From: an uncultured Acidimicrobiia bacterium
GTDB lineage: Bacteria; Actinomycetota; Acidimicrobiia; Spongiisociales; Spongiisociaceae
DNA length: 64,000 nt
Assembly: GCA_958295745.1 (NCBI GenBank)
Contig: OY282370.1
Span: 2,454,548-2,518,547 of the forward strand
Reading direction: 5' to 3'
The translations under genes were made by a program, and so were the position numbers. The first letter of the stretch is position 1, and each line of letters begins with the position of its first letter. The notes beneath the pieces were generated by a model. It was not told the origin of the DNA. It did no database searches and saw only the letters and a list, made by a program, of their open reading frames with translations. Below are positions 42,617-52,273 of this stretch, in pieces.

Positions 42617-44395
42617 ATGACCATAGAGGCAATCATGGTGCTGGCGATTCTCGTCGGAACGGTGGTTCTCTTCGTCTCCGAGAAATACCCGATCGATATC
42701 GTGGCGATCCTCAGCCTCGGGGCGTTGCTCGCCTTCGGTCTGGTCACTCCCCAGGAAGGTTTCTCCGGCTTCAGCAATCCGGCGACCATAACCGTAGCGG
42801 CGATGTTCGTCCTCAGTGCAGGCCTCCAAAAGACCGGCGCCACAGCCGAAGTGGGGCGGTTGATGATACGTTTCAGCCAGAACCATTTCATGGCCTTGGT
42901 GGTGGTCATGGTGACGATCACCGTCCTGTCGGCGTTCATCAACAACACCGCGGCGGTCGCCGTATTCATCCCCCTGGTGACAATCCTCGCCAAGCGGCGC
43001 AAGATCTCCGCTTCCAAGCTGCTGATCCCGCTTTCGTATGCCTCGCAGTTCGGCGGCGTATGCACCCTTATAGGTACGTCGACGAACCTGCTGGTCAGCT
43101 CGATCTCCGAACAGGCGGGCTACGGCGGGTTCAGTATGTTCGAGTTCAGCCGGATGGGTCTGATCCTCTTCGCGGCCGGCGCCGGCTTCTTCCTGCTGAT
43201 AGGAAGGTGGCTGCTTCCCGACCGCCGGGTGAGGACGCTCACGAGCACCTACCAGCTGGGCGAATACGTAACCGAGATGCGGGTCCGCAACAACTCTCCG
43301 TTGGTCGGGAGAACGGTGCTCGAAAGCAAGCTCGGAGAGGATTACGACATAACGGTGCTCCGTATCCTGCACATTGGAGAACCGGGCTGGGCACCCCTCC
43401 GACAGGTTCTCGAAAAGGATCATGTACTGCTCGTCCGCGGCGAGATCGGCGAGCTGATGCGCCTGCGGGACTCGATGCGGCTCGATCTCAACGTCAACTT
43501 CGAGCTGCGTGACGAGACGCTTCAGACCGAGGATCTGCGGCTGGTCCAGGCCCTGGTGGCGCCGGGGTCGGAACTGATCGGACACACCCTCAAGCAGTTG
43601 GACTTCCGCAACCGCTACAAGGCGCTGGTCTTGGCGATGCAGCGGCGGGGAGAAACGATCAACGAAAAACTCAGCTCGGTCGTTCTCGGGCTGGGGGATA
43701 CGATGCTGATCCAGGCTCACGAGTCGCAGATCGGGGCGCTTCACAGCAACAAGGACTTCATCGTGCTCGACGAGCTGCCGGGGCCTAAACTTCGGCACAG
43801 GACCCCCCTCGTCCTCGGCATCCTGGTGGCTGTTGTAGGGCTGGCGGCCTTCGATATCCTCCCAATCGTGGTCACCGCATTGCTCGGTTGTCTGGCGATG
43901 ATCTTTACCCGTTGTCTGCGATTGGAGGAAGCCTATGCCGCCATCAATTGGCAGGTCATCTTCCTCCTTGCCGGCATCCTTCCTCTCGGCATCGCTATGC
44001 AGAAGACCGGCACGGCCGAGGTGCTGGCGGAAAGAGCGGTAGGCTTGGTCGGCGGGCTGGGACCCGTAGCGGTGCTTGCTGTAATCTATCTGATGACAGC
44101 GTTGATAACCGAGACCATGAGCAATGCTGCTGCGGCGGTGTTGCTGGCGCCGATCGCCATCTCGACGGCGGAACAGATAGGCGTAGACCCTCGGCCGTTT
44201 CTGATGGCTATCACCTTTGCCGCCTCGACCGGATTCTCGACGCCGGTCGGCTACCAGACGAACACTATGATCTACAACCCGGGCGGCTACAAGTATACGG
44301 ATTTTCTGCGCACCGGTGTGCCGCTCAATATCCTGTTCTGGATACTTTCCGTGATCTTCATCCCGCTTCTCTGGAGCTTCGATCTGGGCGGGTAG
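42617..44395 (+). CDS. SLC13/DASS-type permease with two RCK_C (TrkA_C) domains
   Basis: A 592-residue membrane transporter. Two sets of hydrophobic segments surround a soluble middle region (about residues 205-395) with two TrkA_C-like units (NNSPLVGRTVLESKLGEDYDITVLRI and APGSELIGHTLKQLDFRNRYKALVLAM). The SNT-type motifs of the family are recognisable as SAFINNTAAVAVFIPL with GTSTNLLVSS in the first half, and ETMSNAAAAVLLAP with GFSTPVGYQTNTMIY in the second. It is probably Na+- or H+-coupled uptake of a dicarboxylate, sulfate or related anion. It lies between the two isomerase-like genes. Confidence 0.9.
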   Translation: MTIEAIMVLAILVGTVVLFVSEKYPIDIVAILSLGALLAFGLVTPQEGFSGFSNPATITVAAMFVLSAGLQKTGATAEVGRLMIRFSQNHFMALVVVMVTITVLSAFINNTAAVAVFIPLVTILAKRRKISASKLLIPLSYASQFGGVCTLIGTSTNLLVSSISEQAGYGGFSMFEFSRMGLILFAAGAGFFLLIGRWLLPDRRVRTLTSTYQLGEYVTEMRVRNNSPLVGRTVLESKLGEDYDITVLRILHIGEPGWAPLRQVLEKDHVLLVRGEIGELMRLRDSMRLDLNVNFELRDETLQTEDLRLVQALVAPGSELIGHTLKQLDFRNRYKALVLAMQRRGETINEKLSSVVLGLGDTMLIQAHESQIGALHSNKDFIVLDELPGPKLRHRTPLVLGILVAVVGLAAFDILPIVVTALLGCLAMIFTRCLRLEEAYAAINWQVIFLLAGILPLGIAMQKTGTAEVLAERAVGLVGGLGPVAVLAVIYLMTALITETMSNAAAAVLLAPIAISTAEQIGVDPRPFLMAITFAASTGFSTPVGYQTNTMIYNPGGYKYTDFLRTGVPLNILFWILSVIFIPLLWSFDLGG

Positions 44396-44471
44396 ATATA
44401 CATTCCAAGTATTGAAGTTCCGGTTGGGATCGATGGAGTCGGGTGAGCCGGTCTCCTGACCTCCGGAAGGG

Positions 44472-45914
44472 TCAGACGGGCGCGTAGCCGATGCCGAGGA
44501 TCTCGGCGGTGCGGCGCAGGACGTCCCCATGGCGGCCCGGCAGCACCCCGGCGTGGTGGGTGGCCCCCGCCTCGCACCATCGGGCGAAGGCGTCGGCCAC
44601 CTGGCCGGAGTCGAACCTGAACATGCCGTTCGGCCCTTCCATGGCATGGTGCTTCGAACCGATGATGCGGCCCTCGGCGCCCACCAGCACCCATCCTCCG
44701 GTGTGGTGGAGCGGGGTGAGGCTGATCAGGGTGGCCGGCCCTTCGGGGAGCTCGAAGGCGGTGGCCACGCCCGGACCGCGGTCCCCCATGTAGTGATCCT
44801 CGGGGAGGAGGCGCACCGTGGAGGATGGTGGGCGGATGGAAACATCGCCTTCCCCCCCGTTGGCAACCAGCAGCCAGTTGCCGGGGAAGTCCAGCTGGTA
44901 GAGCTCGCAGTACAGGGCGGATCCGGCCAGCTTCTTTCCCAGCGCCAAGGCGATGGCGGTGGGGATGTCCCCCGTACAGGCGAACGGGCGGCCCGCCTCG
45001 GCGCACAGGGCCGTACCCAGGCAGGCTGTTATACCCACCGCCGGGTTCCAGCGCAGCGCTTCGCCGTGGCAGTTCACCGCCCCGGCGGCGGCGTCGTGCT
45101 CTCGGCAGAGACTTTCCATGGCGAGCGCCAATCGGGCCGAACGATCGAGGGTCTCGTCATCGACCGCGGCGGCGTCGCACCGGGCGCGCAGGCCGTCGAT
45201 CAAGGCCCGGACGCCGGCGTCGTCTACCGAGGCGAAGGCCGCGCCGATCTCCTCGGCGCCCACGTCCACCACCTCGACGCCCAGCTCCTCCAGCGCCTCG
45301 GGGGCCGCTTCCACGTCTATGTAGCCGGAGATCGGTTTGCCGATAGCCAGCAGCCGGGAGGACCTCACCAGGGCGGCCGCCGCCGCGGCCCGCAGGGACT
45401 CGCCGAGGGCATCGTCCAGCTCCGGCGACCCGAACCGGTCGATCAGCGTCGTGAACCGCCGACCTTCCCGCACCAGCACGTTGGTGAACATGACCAAGCC
45501 CACCGGCAGGCTGCGGCGGGTGGCCTCCTCGGTGGCGTAGTCGTCAGGGATGTCCTCGTATTCCTGGGCGCCCACCGCCAACACCGGCGCCTCCGGGAGG
45601 CTGCGGACCGCCTCCCACCCGTAGCTGGGCGGCGCCGCCATCGTGGGGGCGAAGACGATCACCTCCACACCGGCGTCAGCGAACGCCCTGCCGGCCTCCC
45701 GGCCTGCCTCGTCGGAGTCCACCACCCCCGGGTAGACCACCGACCCGAACCGCTCCAACCGGTCTCGCACAGCCTCGGCGAAGGAGGTCCGGTCGCGGCG
45801 GAATTCGGGAGGCATGGCCGCGTCGAACAGCCCGAAGTACACCGACAGCAACCCGATCCTGAGCGGACGGTCCCGGTTGTTTTCCCAGGTCATGCCGGTA
45901 TCCTCTCGATTCAC
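44472..45914 (-). CDS. L-fucose/L-arabinose isomerase-like family protein
   Basis: A 480-residue homologue of the protein at 41069-42505. Shared landmarks are the Rossmann-like start (LRIGLLSVYFGLFDAAMPPEF), VNCHGEALRWNPAVGITACLGTALC and CTGDIPTAIALALGKKLAGSALYCELYQLDFPGNWLLVANGGEGD. Divergence from the other copy is large, so they are probably functionally distinct. It is convergent with the SLC13 gene. The preceding gene on the minus strand is a Gfo/Idh/MocA oxidoreductase, suggesting sugar or polyol metabolism. Confidence 0.82.
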   Translation of the reverse strand: MNREDTGMTWENNRDRPLRIGLLSVYFGLFDAAMPPEFRRDRTSFAEAVRDRLERFGSVVYPGVVDSDEAGREAGRAFADAGVEVIVFAPTMAAPPSYGWEAVRSLPEAPVLAVGAQEYEDIPDDYATEEATRRSLPVGLVMFTNVLVREGRRFTTLIDRFGSPELDDALGESLRAAAAAALVRSSRLLAIGKPISGYIDVEAAPEALEELGVEVVDVGAEEIGAAFASVDDAGVRALIDGLRARCDAAAVDDETLDRSARLALAMESLCREHDAAAGAVNCHGEALRWNPAVGITACLGTALCAEAGRPFACTGDIPTAIALALGKKLAGSALYCELYQLDFPGNWLLVANGGEGDVSIRPPSSTVRLLPEDHYMGDRGPGVATAFELPEGPATLISLTPLHHTGGWVLVGAEGRIIGSKHHAMEGPNGMFRFDSGQVADAFARWCEAGATHHAGVLPGRHGDVLRRTAEILGIGYAPV

Positions 45915-45986
45915 CGCGCCGGCCCGGGTCGTCGAGGTTCCATGGGCCGGGGGTGCGCTCCGGCCGTCATGTCTGCTGAACCCAAT

Positions 45987-47081
45987 CTAGATGCCGGGGA
46001 CGGTTGCCAGGCCTCCGGTGCGGATGCTCTCGTAGGCGGTGTACACCACCTCGACCGAGCGGGCGCCGACGTCGCCCGGCGAGCGGTTGGGCGCGTCTCC
46101 GCCCTTGGTGAGCTCTATGAGGGTGTTGGGGGGGCCGTCGCACTGGTAGAGCCCGGCGTGCGGCGGCAGGTCGGCCTTGACATCCACCCCGTCCTCGCGG
46201 TAGTGCCAGAGGAAGTCTCGTTCGAGGTCGACGATCAGCTGGCCTTCGGAACCGTAGAGACGCACCTGCAGCTGGTGGCGGGGCCAGGGTTCGTCGGCTA
46301 TGTCGCCCGCGCCGGCCTGGCCGGGGCAGCTGGCGCCGCTCACCGCCCCGGTGGCGCCCGACAGGTAGCGGATGGCGATGGCGTCATGCAGGTCGACGCG
46401 GGCCCCGGCGTTGTTCATCAAGGCGAACACGTCCTTGGCGCGCTCCCCGCTCAACCAGAGGGCGAGGCCCATGGCGTGGCTCAGCTGGGCCGGGGCGTAG
46501 CCTCCTCCGGAGACGGCCGGGTCGGTCCATGTGTCCCAGTCGGGCATGAAGTCGGCGGCGGAGCCCTCGTAGGCGCCGGTGGCCTTCAGCAGCTCTCTCG
46601 TCCCCGACGCCATGGTCACCAGGATGTGCTCGATCTCGCCCACGCCGCCGCCTTCGGTCATCATCCGTTTGGCCTCGATGACCGTGGGCCGGTAGTGCCA
46701 GCCGAAAGAGAGGACCAGATGACGGCCCAGGGCCTTAGCGGTGGCGTCGAGATCCCAGGCGTCGGCGGGGTCGATGGTGACCGGTTTCTCGCAGAGCACG
46801 TCGGCCCCGGCTTCAAGGGCGGCCTTGGCGTGTTCGTGGTGGAAAACCACCGGACTCGCCACCACCACCGCGTCCAGGTCCAGCTCCAGGGCTTCCCGGT
46901 AGTCCTCGGTGATGTGCTCGAACCCGAACTGGCTCTGCAGGAGCTCCAGGGCTTCCCGGCCTTTGCGTACCGCCGCCACCAGCTCCACGTCGTCCCGCTG
47001 CTTCAAGACGGGGATGTGGTTGCCGGCCGCCCATGAACCGGCGCCGATGACGCCGACCCTCACCCGATCGTTGGAACCCAT
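45987..47081 (-). CDS. Gfo/Idh/MocA family oxidoreductase
   Basis: A 364-residue NAD(P)-dependent oxidoreductase of sugars or polyols. The Rossmann motif is GVIGAGSWA, the conserved EKP is in VLCEKPVTID, and the C-terminal alpha/beta domain contains SGGGYAPAQLSHAMGLALWL, with the His that often aids catalysis. The ATG at 47081 is preceded by ggaggg and is preferred over longer upstream readings. It lies 72 nt upstream of the isomerase-like gene on the same strand and is probably co-transcribed. Confidence 0.92.
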   Translation of the reverse strand: MGSNDRVRVGVIGAGSWAAGNHIPVLKQRDDVELVAAVRKGREALELLQSQFGFEHITEDYREALELDLDAVVVASPVVFHHEHAKAALEAGADVLCEKPVTIDPADAWDLDATAKALGRHLVLSFGWHYRPTVIEAKRMMTEGGGVGEIEHILVTMASGTRELLKATGAYEGSAADFMPDWDTWTDPAVSGGGYAPAQLSHAMGLALWLSGERAKDVFALMNNAGARVDLHDAIAIRYLSGATGAVSGASCPGQAGAGDIADEPWPRHQLQVRLYGSEGQLIVDLERDFLWHYREDGVDVKADLPPHAGLYQCDGPPNTLIELTKGGDAPNRSPGDVGARSVEVVYTAYESIRTGGLATVPGI

Positions 47082-47319
47082 GAACCCTCCAAATCGATAT
47101 CGAAAGACTTGGGCCTGACAATACGGGGAGGCTCGGCACCATGCAACCGCCGCGCCCCCATGGGCGGCCCGCCCCGGGCGGTGGAACGGGGCCGGCGCCG
47201 GATGCACCTCGCCATGGCACGGCCATGATCGTTGGCCGGGGGTTCGGAGGGCAATGGCGGTTGGATCGGCCCGTTCTCGCTGTTCGTAGGCTGCGGCGGA
47301 CCGCCCCCCGCTCCCTTTT

Positions 47320-49245
47320 CTACTCCTGGGAGTCGGGATCCGGCGCTGCGGTGGTTGTGGTGTCCGGATCGTCGGTGTCGTCCGGTGCGGGGTCCGGAGT
47401 GTCGTCCGCGGTGTCGTCCGGTGCGGGGTCCGAGGTGTCGTCCGGGGCGGGTTCGTCCGGTGGTTCGGGGCATTCCTCGCCCGTGTAGTCCTCCGAGTCT
47501 TCGGGTAGCAGGCAGGGGTGAACCTCGACGTGGCGCGGCCAGGGCCGGTAGCGCACCGTCCAGTCCTGGCCGGTTGTGGACCCGTCCGTGAAGGTCAGGG
47601 TTCGGGTCACCTTGACCGACCATCCGTTTGCGCCTCCCTGGGTTTCCACCTCCCCGTCCCACGGCATCACCTCGGGGTTCGGGAAATAGACGGTGGGGAA
47701 CTCGGTGGGGGCGAACCGCCCGGACACCTGGGAGGATATCAGCCGGTCCGAGTTGTTCCCGTACAGCTGCACGGTGATGGAGTCTCGTGTGTAGGAGGTT
47801 TTTATCACCACCACCGACTCGGTGTCGTTGCGGAACACCAGGTCCGGCATGGGCCAGCTGATGGTGGCTTCGATTCCCTCCGGGTATCGGGAGAAGTAGT
47901 AGCTGTGGGGCCGGTGTTCGATGATCTCCAGCCCAGCCCAGTAGACCGCGTTGTAGAAGGTGGTGGCGAACTGGCTGACCCCGCCCCCCACCGTGTCGAC
48001 GATCTCGCCCTTGATGATGGTGGGGGCCGGCGCGTAACCCGCCTCCAGGGTACGCATGCCCACCGTCTCGTTCAGCGACATGGTCTCGCCCGGCATCAGC
48101 ATCCGGCCGTCCATATGATCGGCGAACAGCTGGATGTTGTTCACCCGCGGCTGGCCGGCGGGATGCATGGTGGTGAACTCGCTGATCTTGCTTATTCCTC
48201 CCAACCCGACCAGTTCTTCGGCGGTGATTTCGGGTTCCACCCCCTCCTGGAGAGGGAGGACGGTGGTCCGGTTGGGCCGCCGGGCGGCCTGGATGGCGGC
48301 CTGGATGGCCAGGTCGGTGTCGATGACCGCCCCGGGGAACCCCGGAATGACGGTGACCTTTTCGTTGTCGTCGATGAACAGCCGGGCGCTCTCGGGCGCC
48401 GACACGAGCTCGGTTCTGGCCCGCTCGAGGTATCCATCGAACACGGCGGGGTCGAGGGTGACCGCCAGATGCGGACTAGGCGACCGTTCCACCCTGGTCA
48501 CCAGGGCCCGGGCCATCTGATCCTCGTTCAAGACCAGGGTTACGTCGGGATCGGCCCTGGTCAGGGTGATGGGACCGTCGAGCAGGAGGAGTATCTCGTC
48601 GAAGGCCCGATCGACGGCTGCGACGGACAGCACCGGTTGCTTCTCGATGACATCCAGCGTCACCGTTTCGGGCCTGGGCCGCTCGAACAGGGCCGCAGCG
48701 ATGCGAGGTCCGGCGGTGGACCGGTCTATTGCTTGTCCGGAGCGCGGGTACTGGGGTATGGGGAGGGTTCCTTCGAGGGTTATCTTTCCTTCGACGGCGG
48801 CGCCGAGCGCCTGCTCGTAGCCGTCCAGCACCCGGGACAGGGCTTGCTCGTCTACGGTGCCCGAGACCGTGAGTGCAATGGTCGGCCCCGCCGCCGCGAA
48901 CCAACCCCTGACCGCCTCGACGACCGAGGGGGGCGAGCTTCCTGCCAGCGCCGCGTCCAGGAGGGCGTTCTCGTCGAGGTCGAAGCCGACTTCCGAGGGG
49001 AGCAGGTCGAATCGGGCCCCTCCCGCCTCGATCCCTATCGGGGCGGAGGCCATCCGGCCTTCCAGGTCCTTCAGGGCGGCCAAGGCGTCGTCGCGGTTGA
49101 GGCCGGACAGATCGAGGCCGTTCACCGAGTAGCCGTCGATGACCTGTTCCTGTCCGGTTCTCACAGCCAACAGCCCGACCGCGATCAGGCCCAGAACGAC
49201 GATGGACCCGAGGGTGTAGAGGATTATGCGGAACGCTTTGGACAT
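47320..49245 (-). CDS. VanW-family, membrane-anchored wall-associated protein (YoaR-like)
   Basis: A 641-residue protein. One N-terminal membrane helix (IILYTLGSIVVLGLIAVGLLA) is followed by two repeats of a putative peptidoglycan-binding domain, PG_binding_4-like (about residues 50-270), and the VanW domain (about 370-500, with NETVGMRTLEAGYAPAP, GGGVSQFATTFYNAVYWAGLE and HSYYFSRYPEGIEATI). The C-terminal 60 residues are a low-complexity Asp/Pro/Thr tail. Function in cell-wall biology is presumed from the family. The ATG at 49245 is preferred to a TTG at 49269, though neither has a strong ribosome-binding site. Confidence 0.85.
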   Translation of the reverse strand: MSKAFRIILYTLGSIVVLGLIAVGLLAVRTGQEQVIDGYSVNGLDLSGLNRDDALAALKDLEGRMASAPIGIEAGGARFDLLPSEVGFDLDENALLDAALAGSSPPSVVEAVRGWFAAAGPTIALTVSGTVDEQALSRVLDGYEQALGAAVEGKITLEGTLPIPQYPRSGQAIDRSTAGPRIAAALFERPRPETVTLDVIEKQPVLSVAAVDRAFDEILLLLDGPITLTRADPDVTLVLNEDQMARALVTRVERSPSPHLAVTLDPAVFDGYLERARTELVSAPESARLFIDDNEKVTVIPGFPGAVIDTDLAIQAAIQAARRPNRTTVLPLQEGVEPEITAEELVGLGGISKISEFTTMHPAGQPRVNNIQLFADHMDGRMLMPGETMSLNETVGMRTLEAGYAPAPTIIKGEIVDTVGGGVSQFATTFYNAVYWAGLEIIEHRPHSYYFSRYPEGIEATISWPMPDLVFRNDTESVVVIKTSYTRDSITVQLYGNNSDRLISSQVSGRFAPTEFPTVYFPNPEVMPWDGEVETQGGANGWSVKVTRTLTFTDGSTTGQDWTVRYRPWPRHVEVHPCLLPEDSEDYTGEECPEPPDEPAPDDTSDPAPDDTADDTPDPAPDDTDDPDTTTTAAPDPDSQE

Positions 49246-49690
49246 GGGGCTTCGCGGGATGGCCGACAACTGGATCGATCATACCCCCGAGGTAGGACAA
49301 TTCACCGGTAATGGGGCCTCGCGGATCATCCTGATATCGCTCATGAGCCGCCGTCCGCCCCCATGAGAAGCACGCCGCGATCCCTCGGCGCAACGGCCTG
49401 TCGGCGCACTCGGGAACGCCAAAATCCGCCGCCGGGTCTGCTGTAGATGCGGGCGGCCGCTCGCGAAAAACCGGCCGAGCCGCGCCGAGTCACATGCCCG
49501 CCCCCGCACACGGGGTACACCCCCTTTCGTGAGGCAGGCCGCCGTGATCGGCGCAGAGGCGCTCCGGTTCCTCACACCGGCAAGCCCCGCAAGAACGCGA
49601 AGATACGCTGCTCCTCCCGCCTCTTCATAGGCGGGTAGATCGCGAAAAACGGCCCACCCCCCGCCTCCCCGCGGGCCCACCCCCACCGCC
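49246..49690. other. Non-coding spacer upstream of the IS110 element
   Basis: About 445 bp with no reading frame that looks coding. It contains a purine/pyrimidine-balanced promoter region for the VanW gene and a GC-rich block approaching the insertion element. No clear inverted repeats mark the element end. Confidence 0.4.
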
Positions 49691-49937
49691 ATGCGTGTTT
49701 AACTGCTGGTGGATAGGCCCCCGGCGGGGAATGGCTCAACGCCGCCTGCCCAGCCATCCCTAGGGATGGCTGTGGCTTTTGAGGTGATCGCCTCCCCGCC
49801 GGGCCTTGCTGGGGTTCGGTAGTTGTCGCTTGATAGGAGCCTGAACGGCCCACACGTGTCGTGTTCCCTACGCATGGTTGCGCAATACCGGACCGGCCTA
49901 CCGCCGGTAAGACCAGCAACCGAAAGGATACACCGAG
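49691..49937 (+). ncRNA. Candidate IS110 left-end non-coding RNA (bridge-RNA position)
   Basis: The 247 bp directly upstream of the IS110-family transposase have no gene but show strong secondary-structure potential. There is a perfect inverted pair, cagccatccctagggatggctg, near 49759-49780, and complementary GC-rich blocks (ccccggcgggga and tccccgccgggg) about 60 bp apart. IS110-family elements encode their bridge RNA in the non-coding end beside the transposase, so this is where it would be. The exact RNA limits and loop sequences cannot be fixed by eye. Confidence 0.4.
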
Positions 49938-51054
49938 ATGCCAACAGCAGGGATAGACTCCCACAAGGACACCCTGGCAGGCAATCCCCCTCCGGGGAAT
50001 GGCACATCCAAGTCCACCGCAGGGATAGATTCTCACAAGGACACCCTGGCGGGATGTGTCATCGATTCGGCGGGACGGAGCATCGAGCGCCGGACCTTCT
50101 CGAACACTCCCGCCGGTTACCGCAGAGCAGCAGCCTGGTTACAGGCTCATGACGTCGGCCGGGTGGGGATCGAGGGGTCGGGCAGCTACGGGCGGCCTCT
50201 GGCGTTGTTCCTGATCAGCGTAGGCTGCGAGGTGGTGGAAGTGCCTCCCCAGATGACCGCCCAGGCCAGAAAACAACAGCGGAACCGCCCCAAGTCCGAC
50301 CGCATCGATGCTTTGGCCATAGCCCGGGTAGCAGCCCGAGAGGACGACCTTCCGGTTCCTCGACCCCAAGACGCTCTGGAAGACCTGCGTGCGCTGGTGT
50401 TCTACCGGCGTGAGTTGGTCGAATCCCGCACCGCTGAGATCCGACCGCCTCCACGCCGACCTCACCCTGCTCTGTCCGGGCTACCACAACCTGTTGCGCT
50501 CGGGGTTGTTGTCTCCCAAAGCCTTGGCACGGGCCGCCAAGCTGATCACCCGAGACAGAACCACCAGAGCGGACATCGCCCGCCAGCGCATCCGCCGCGT
50601 TCGTCGGCTCCTCCGCCAGGTTCGGGAACTAGACACCCAGATCACCCGCCTAGTCGCCGCCTTGGGCACTTCCCTCACCGACATCTACGGAATCGGGAAC
50701 CTGACAGCAGCCGAGATCATCGCCGAAGTCGGCGACGCCGCCCGGTATCCGACCAAAGCCCGCTTCGCTATGGCCAACGGCACAGCCCCCATCGAGGCGT
50801 CCTCAGGACGGGTCACCCGCCACCGGCTCAACCGAGGAGGCAACCGCCAACTCAACCGGGCCCTCCACAACGCGGCCATCACCCAGATCGCCCGCCCCGG
50901 CACCGAGGGACGCTGCTACTACGAACGGCTCCTCCAACGAGGAAAAACCAAAAAAGAAGCCATCCGCATCCTCAAACGACGCATCTCCGACCGGGTCTGG
51001 ACCCACCTCCAACCCACCACCAACACCCCCCAAACCCACCAAGTCTTGACATAG
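49938..51054 (+). pseudogene. IS110-family transposase, frameshifted
   Basis: The N-terminal DEDD (RuvC-like) half reads GIDSHKDTLAG...VGIEGSGSYG...KSDRIDALAIARVAA in one frame up to about 50440. The C-terminal transposase half (LTLLCPGYHNLL...YGIGNLTAAEIIAEVGD...MANGTAPIEASSG...RGGNRQLNRALH) is in the next frame and ends at 51054. A single-base change near 50440 would rejoin them, so the gene is inactivated or, less likely, uses programmed frameshifting. The first 35 codons contain a local duplication (GIDSHKDTLAG twice). The catalytic Asp/Glu residues and the C-terminal Ser-containing motif are still present. Confidence 0.85.
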
Positions 51055-51066
51055 GAGCTCACCTCT

Positions 51067-51466
51067 CCCTGGGTCCGGGCGCGTACCGCTATGACCTTCG
51101 GCGGTCGATCTCCCGGAGAATATGATCCCTGCTCGTCCGAACGGCGCCGGATCGGACGGGAGGTGATTACGGCATCTGTCAGTATCCGGTATTGGAGTGA
51201 CTTCTTCAACCCCTTTGCCAGAATTTTTTTTATCACTTTGCGAATTTCTAGGCGGAGGGCTACGGGGTTGTGTCGTACGGTGGGGGGGAGGGGTTGCCTC
51301 CGGAGTACCCGGAGGGGGACAGGTGTCGATGGGGGTGAGACTGCGGGCGGCAAGCGCCAGCAGTCTCCGACGATCCCCGCACAGCCCGGTTCTATCGGGC
51401 TATCCTCCACCCTGCAGGCACCACTGCCTAGAAACCAGCGCAAACGACGTCTAGGAGCTGCTCCCC
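51067..51466. other. Non-coding spacer before the molybdenum hydroxylase operon
   Basis: Four hundred bases without a credible gene. There is a run of T's (aatttttttt near 51221), a G-rich purine stretch (51280-51293) and a small hairpin, cctccgg-agtac-ccggagg, near 51297. The promoter of the hydroxylase operon should be here, but I cannot identify it. Confidence 0.35.
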
Positions 51467-52273
51467 GTGGAGGTAATACGCCCGGCCGACATCCAAGAAG
51501 CGGCAGCGGCCCTGGCGGAGAATCCGGGCGCCGTACCGCTGGCCGGAGGAACCGATCTCATGGTGGAGGTCAACTTCGGCCACATACGCCCGTCCGCCGT
51601 TATCACCCTGCGCCGGGTCGAGGAGATCCAAGAACTCTCCCGAAGGAGGATCGGGGCGGGGGTTACCTTCCGGGATCTGGAAACAGGCGATCACAGAGCG
51701 TTGGCCCAGCTGGCCCGCACCATCGGCTCCCCCCAGATCAGGGCGGCCGGCACCATCGGCGGGAACATCGGCACCGCCAGCCCCGCCGGTGACTCGCTCC
51801 CGTTCCTGGCCGGCCTCGACGCCCGGATCGAGCTCCGGTCCGCAGCCCGCGGCGCCCGCTTGGTTCCCTGGGACGAGTTCTTCATCGGCGTCAAGCAGAC
51901 CTCCAAGCGCCCCGACGAGCTGATCACCGCCGTCCTGCTGCCCGAGGACCTGCCCGACCGCCAGGAATTCGCCAAGATCGGCCAGCGGAGCGCCATGGTC
52001 ATCTCCATCGTGGCCGCCTGTGTCTTCCGGTGGCGCGGCGGCCGCACCAGGGTCGCTCTCGGTTCGGTAGGGCCCACTCCCATACGGTGCCGGCGGGCGG
52101 AGGATATGATCTCGAACGAACGGAACCCGGGTGAGTCGGCGCTCGACGAGTTCGCCCGGATCGTATCCGAGGAGGTGCGCCCCATAACCGACCATCGAGG
52201 AACCGAAGACTACCGCCGCCACTCGTCCGGAGTGCTGGCCCGGCGGCTGCTGGAAAGGTGTCTGGCGTCATGA
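51467..52273 (+). CDS. Molybdenum hydroxylase FAD-binding (medium) subunit
   Basis: A 268-residue FAD subunit of the xanthine-dehydrogenase/CO-dehydrogenase-type family. FAD-contacting stretches are AGGTDLMVEV near residue 27 and TIGGNIGTASPAGDS near residue 100. It starts with GTG at 51467. The 2Fe-2S subunit gene follows with an ATGA overlap, and the molybdopterin subunit follows that. The gene order medium-small-large is the CoxM-CoxS-CoxL type. Confidence 0.9.
   Translation: MEVIRPADIQEAAAALAENPGAVPLAGGTDLMVEVNFGHIRPSAVITLRRVEEIQELSRRRIGAGVTFRDLETGDHRALAQLARTIGSPQIRAAGTIGGNIGTASPAGDSLPFLAGLDARIELRSAARGARLVPWDEFFIGVKQTSKRPDELITAVLLPEDLPDRQEFAKIGQRSAMVISIVAACVFRWRGGRTRVALGSVGPTPIRCRRAEDMISNERNPGESALDEFARIVSEEVRPITDHRGTEDYRRHSSGVLARRLLERCLAS

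Larger units (their letters stand above)
49691..51066 (+). mobile_element. IS110-family insertion element, boundaries approximate
   Basis: Defined by the frameshifted transposase and its structured 5' non-coding region. IS110 elements usually lack terminal inverted repeats and target duplications, so the ends are estimates. It lies between the VanW gene and the molybdenum hydroxylase operon and does not interrupt a recognisable gene. Confidence 0.6.

Noticed and set aside
40763-44647. Minus-strand reading frame of 1294 codons
   Set aside because: It is antisense to well-supported isomerase-like and SLC13 genes. The length is a high-GC artefact and no motifs are present.
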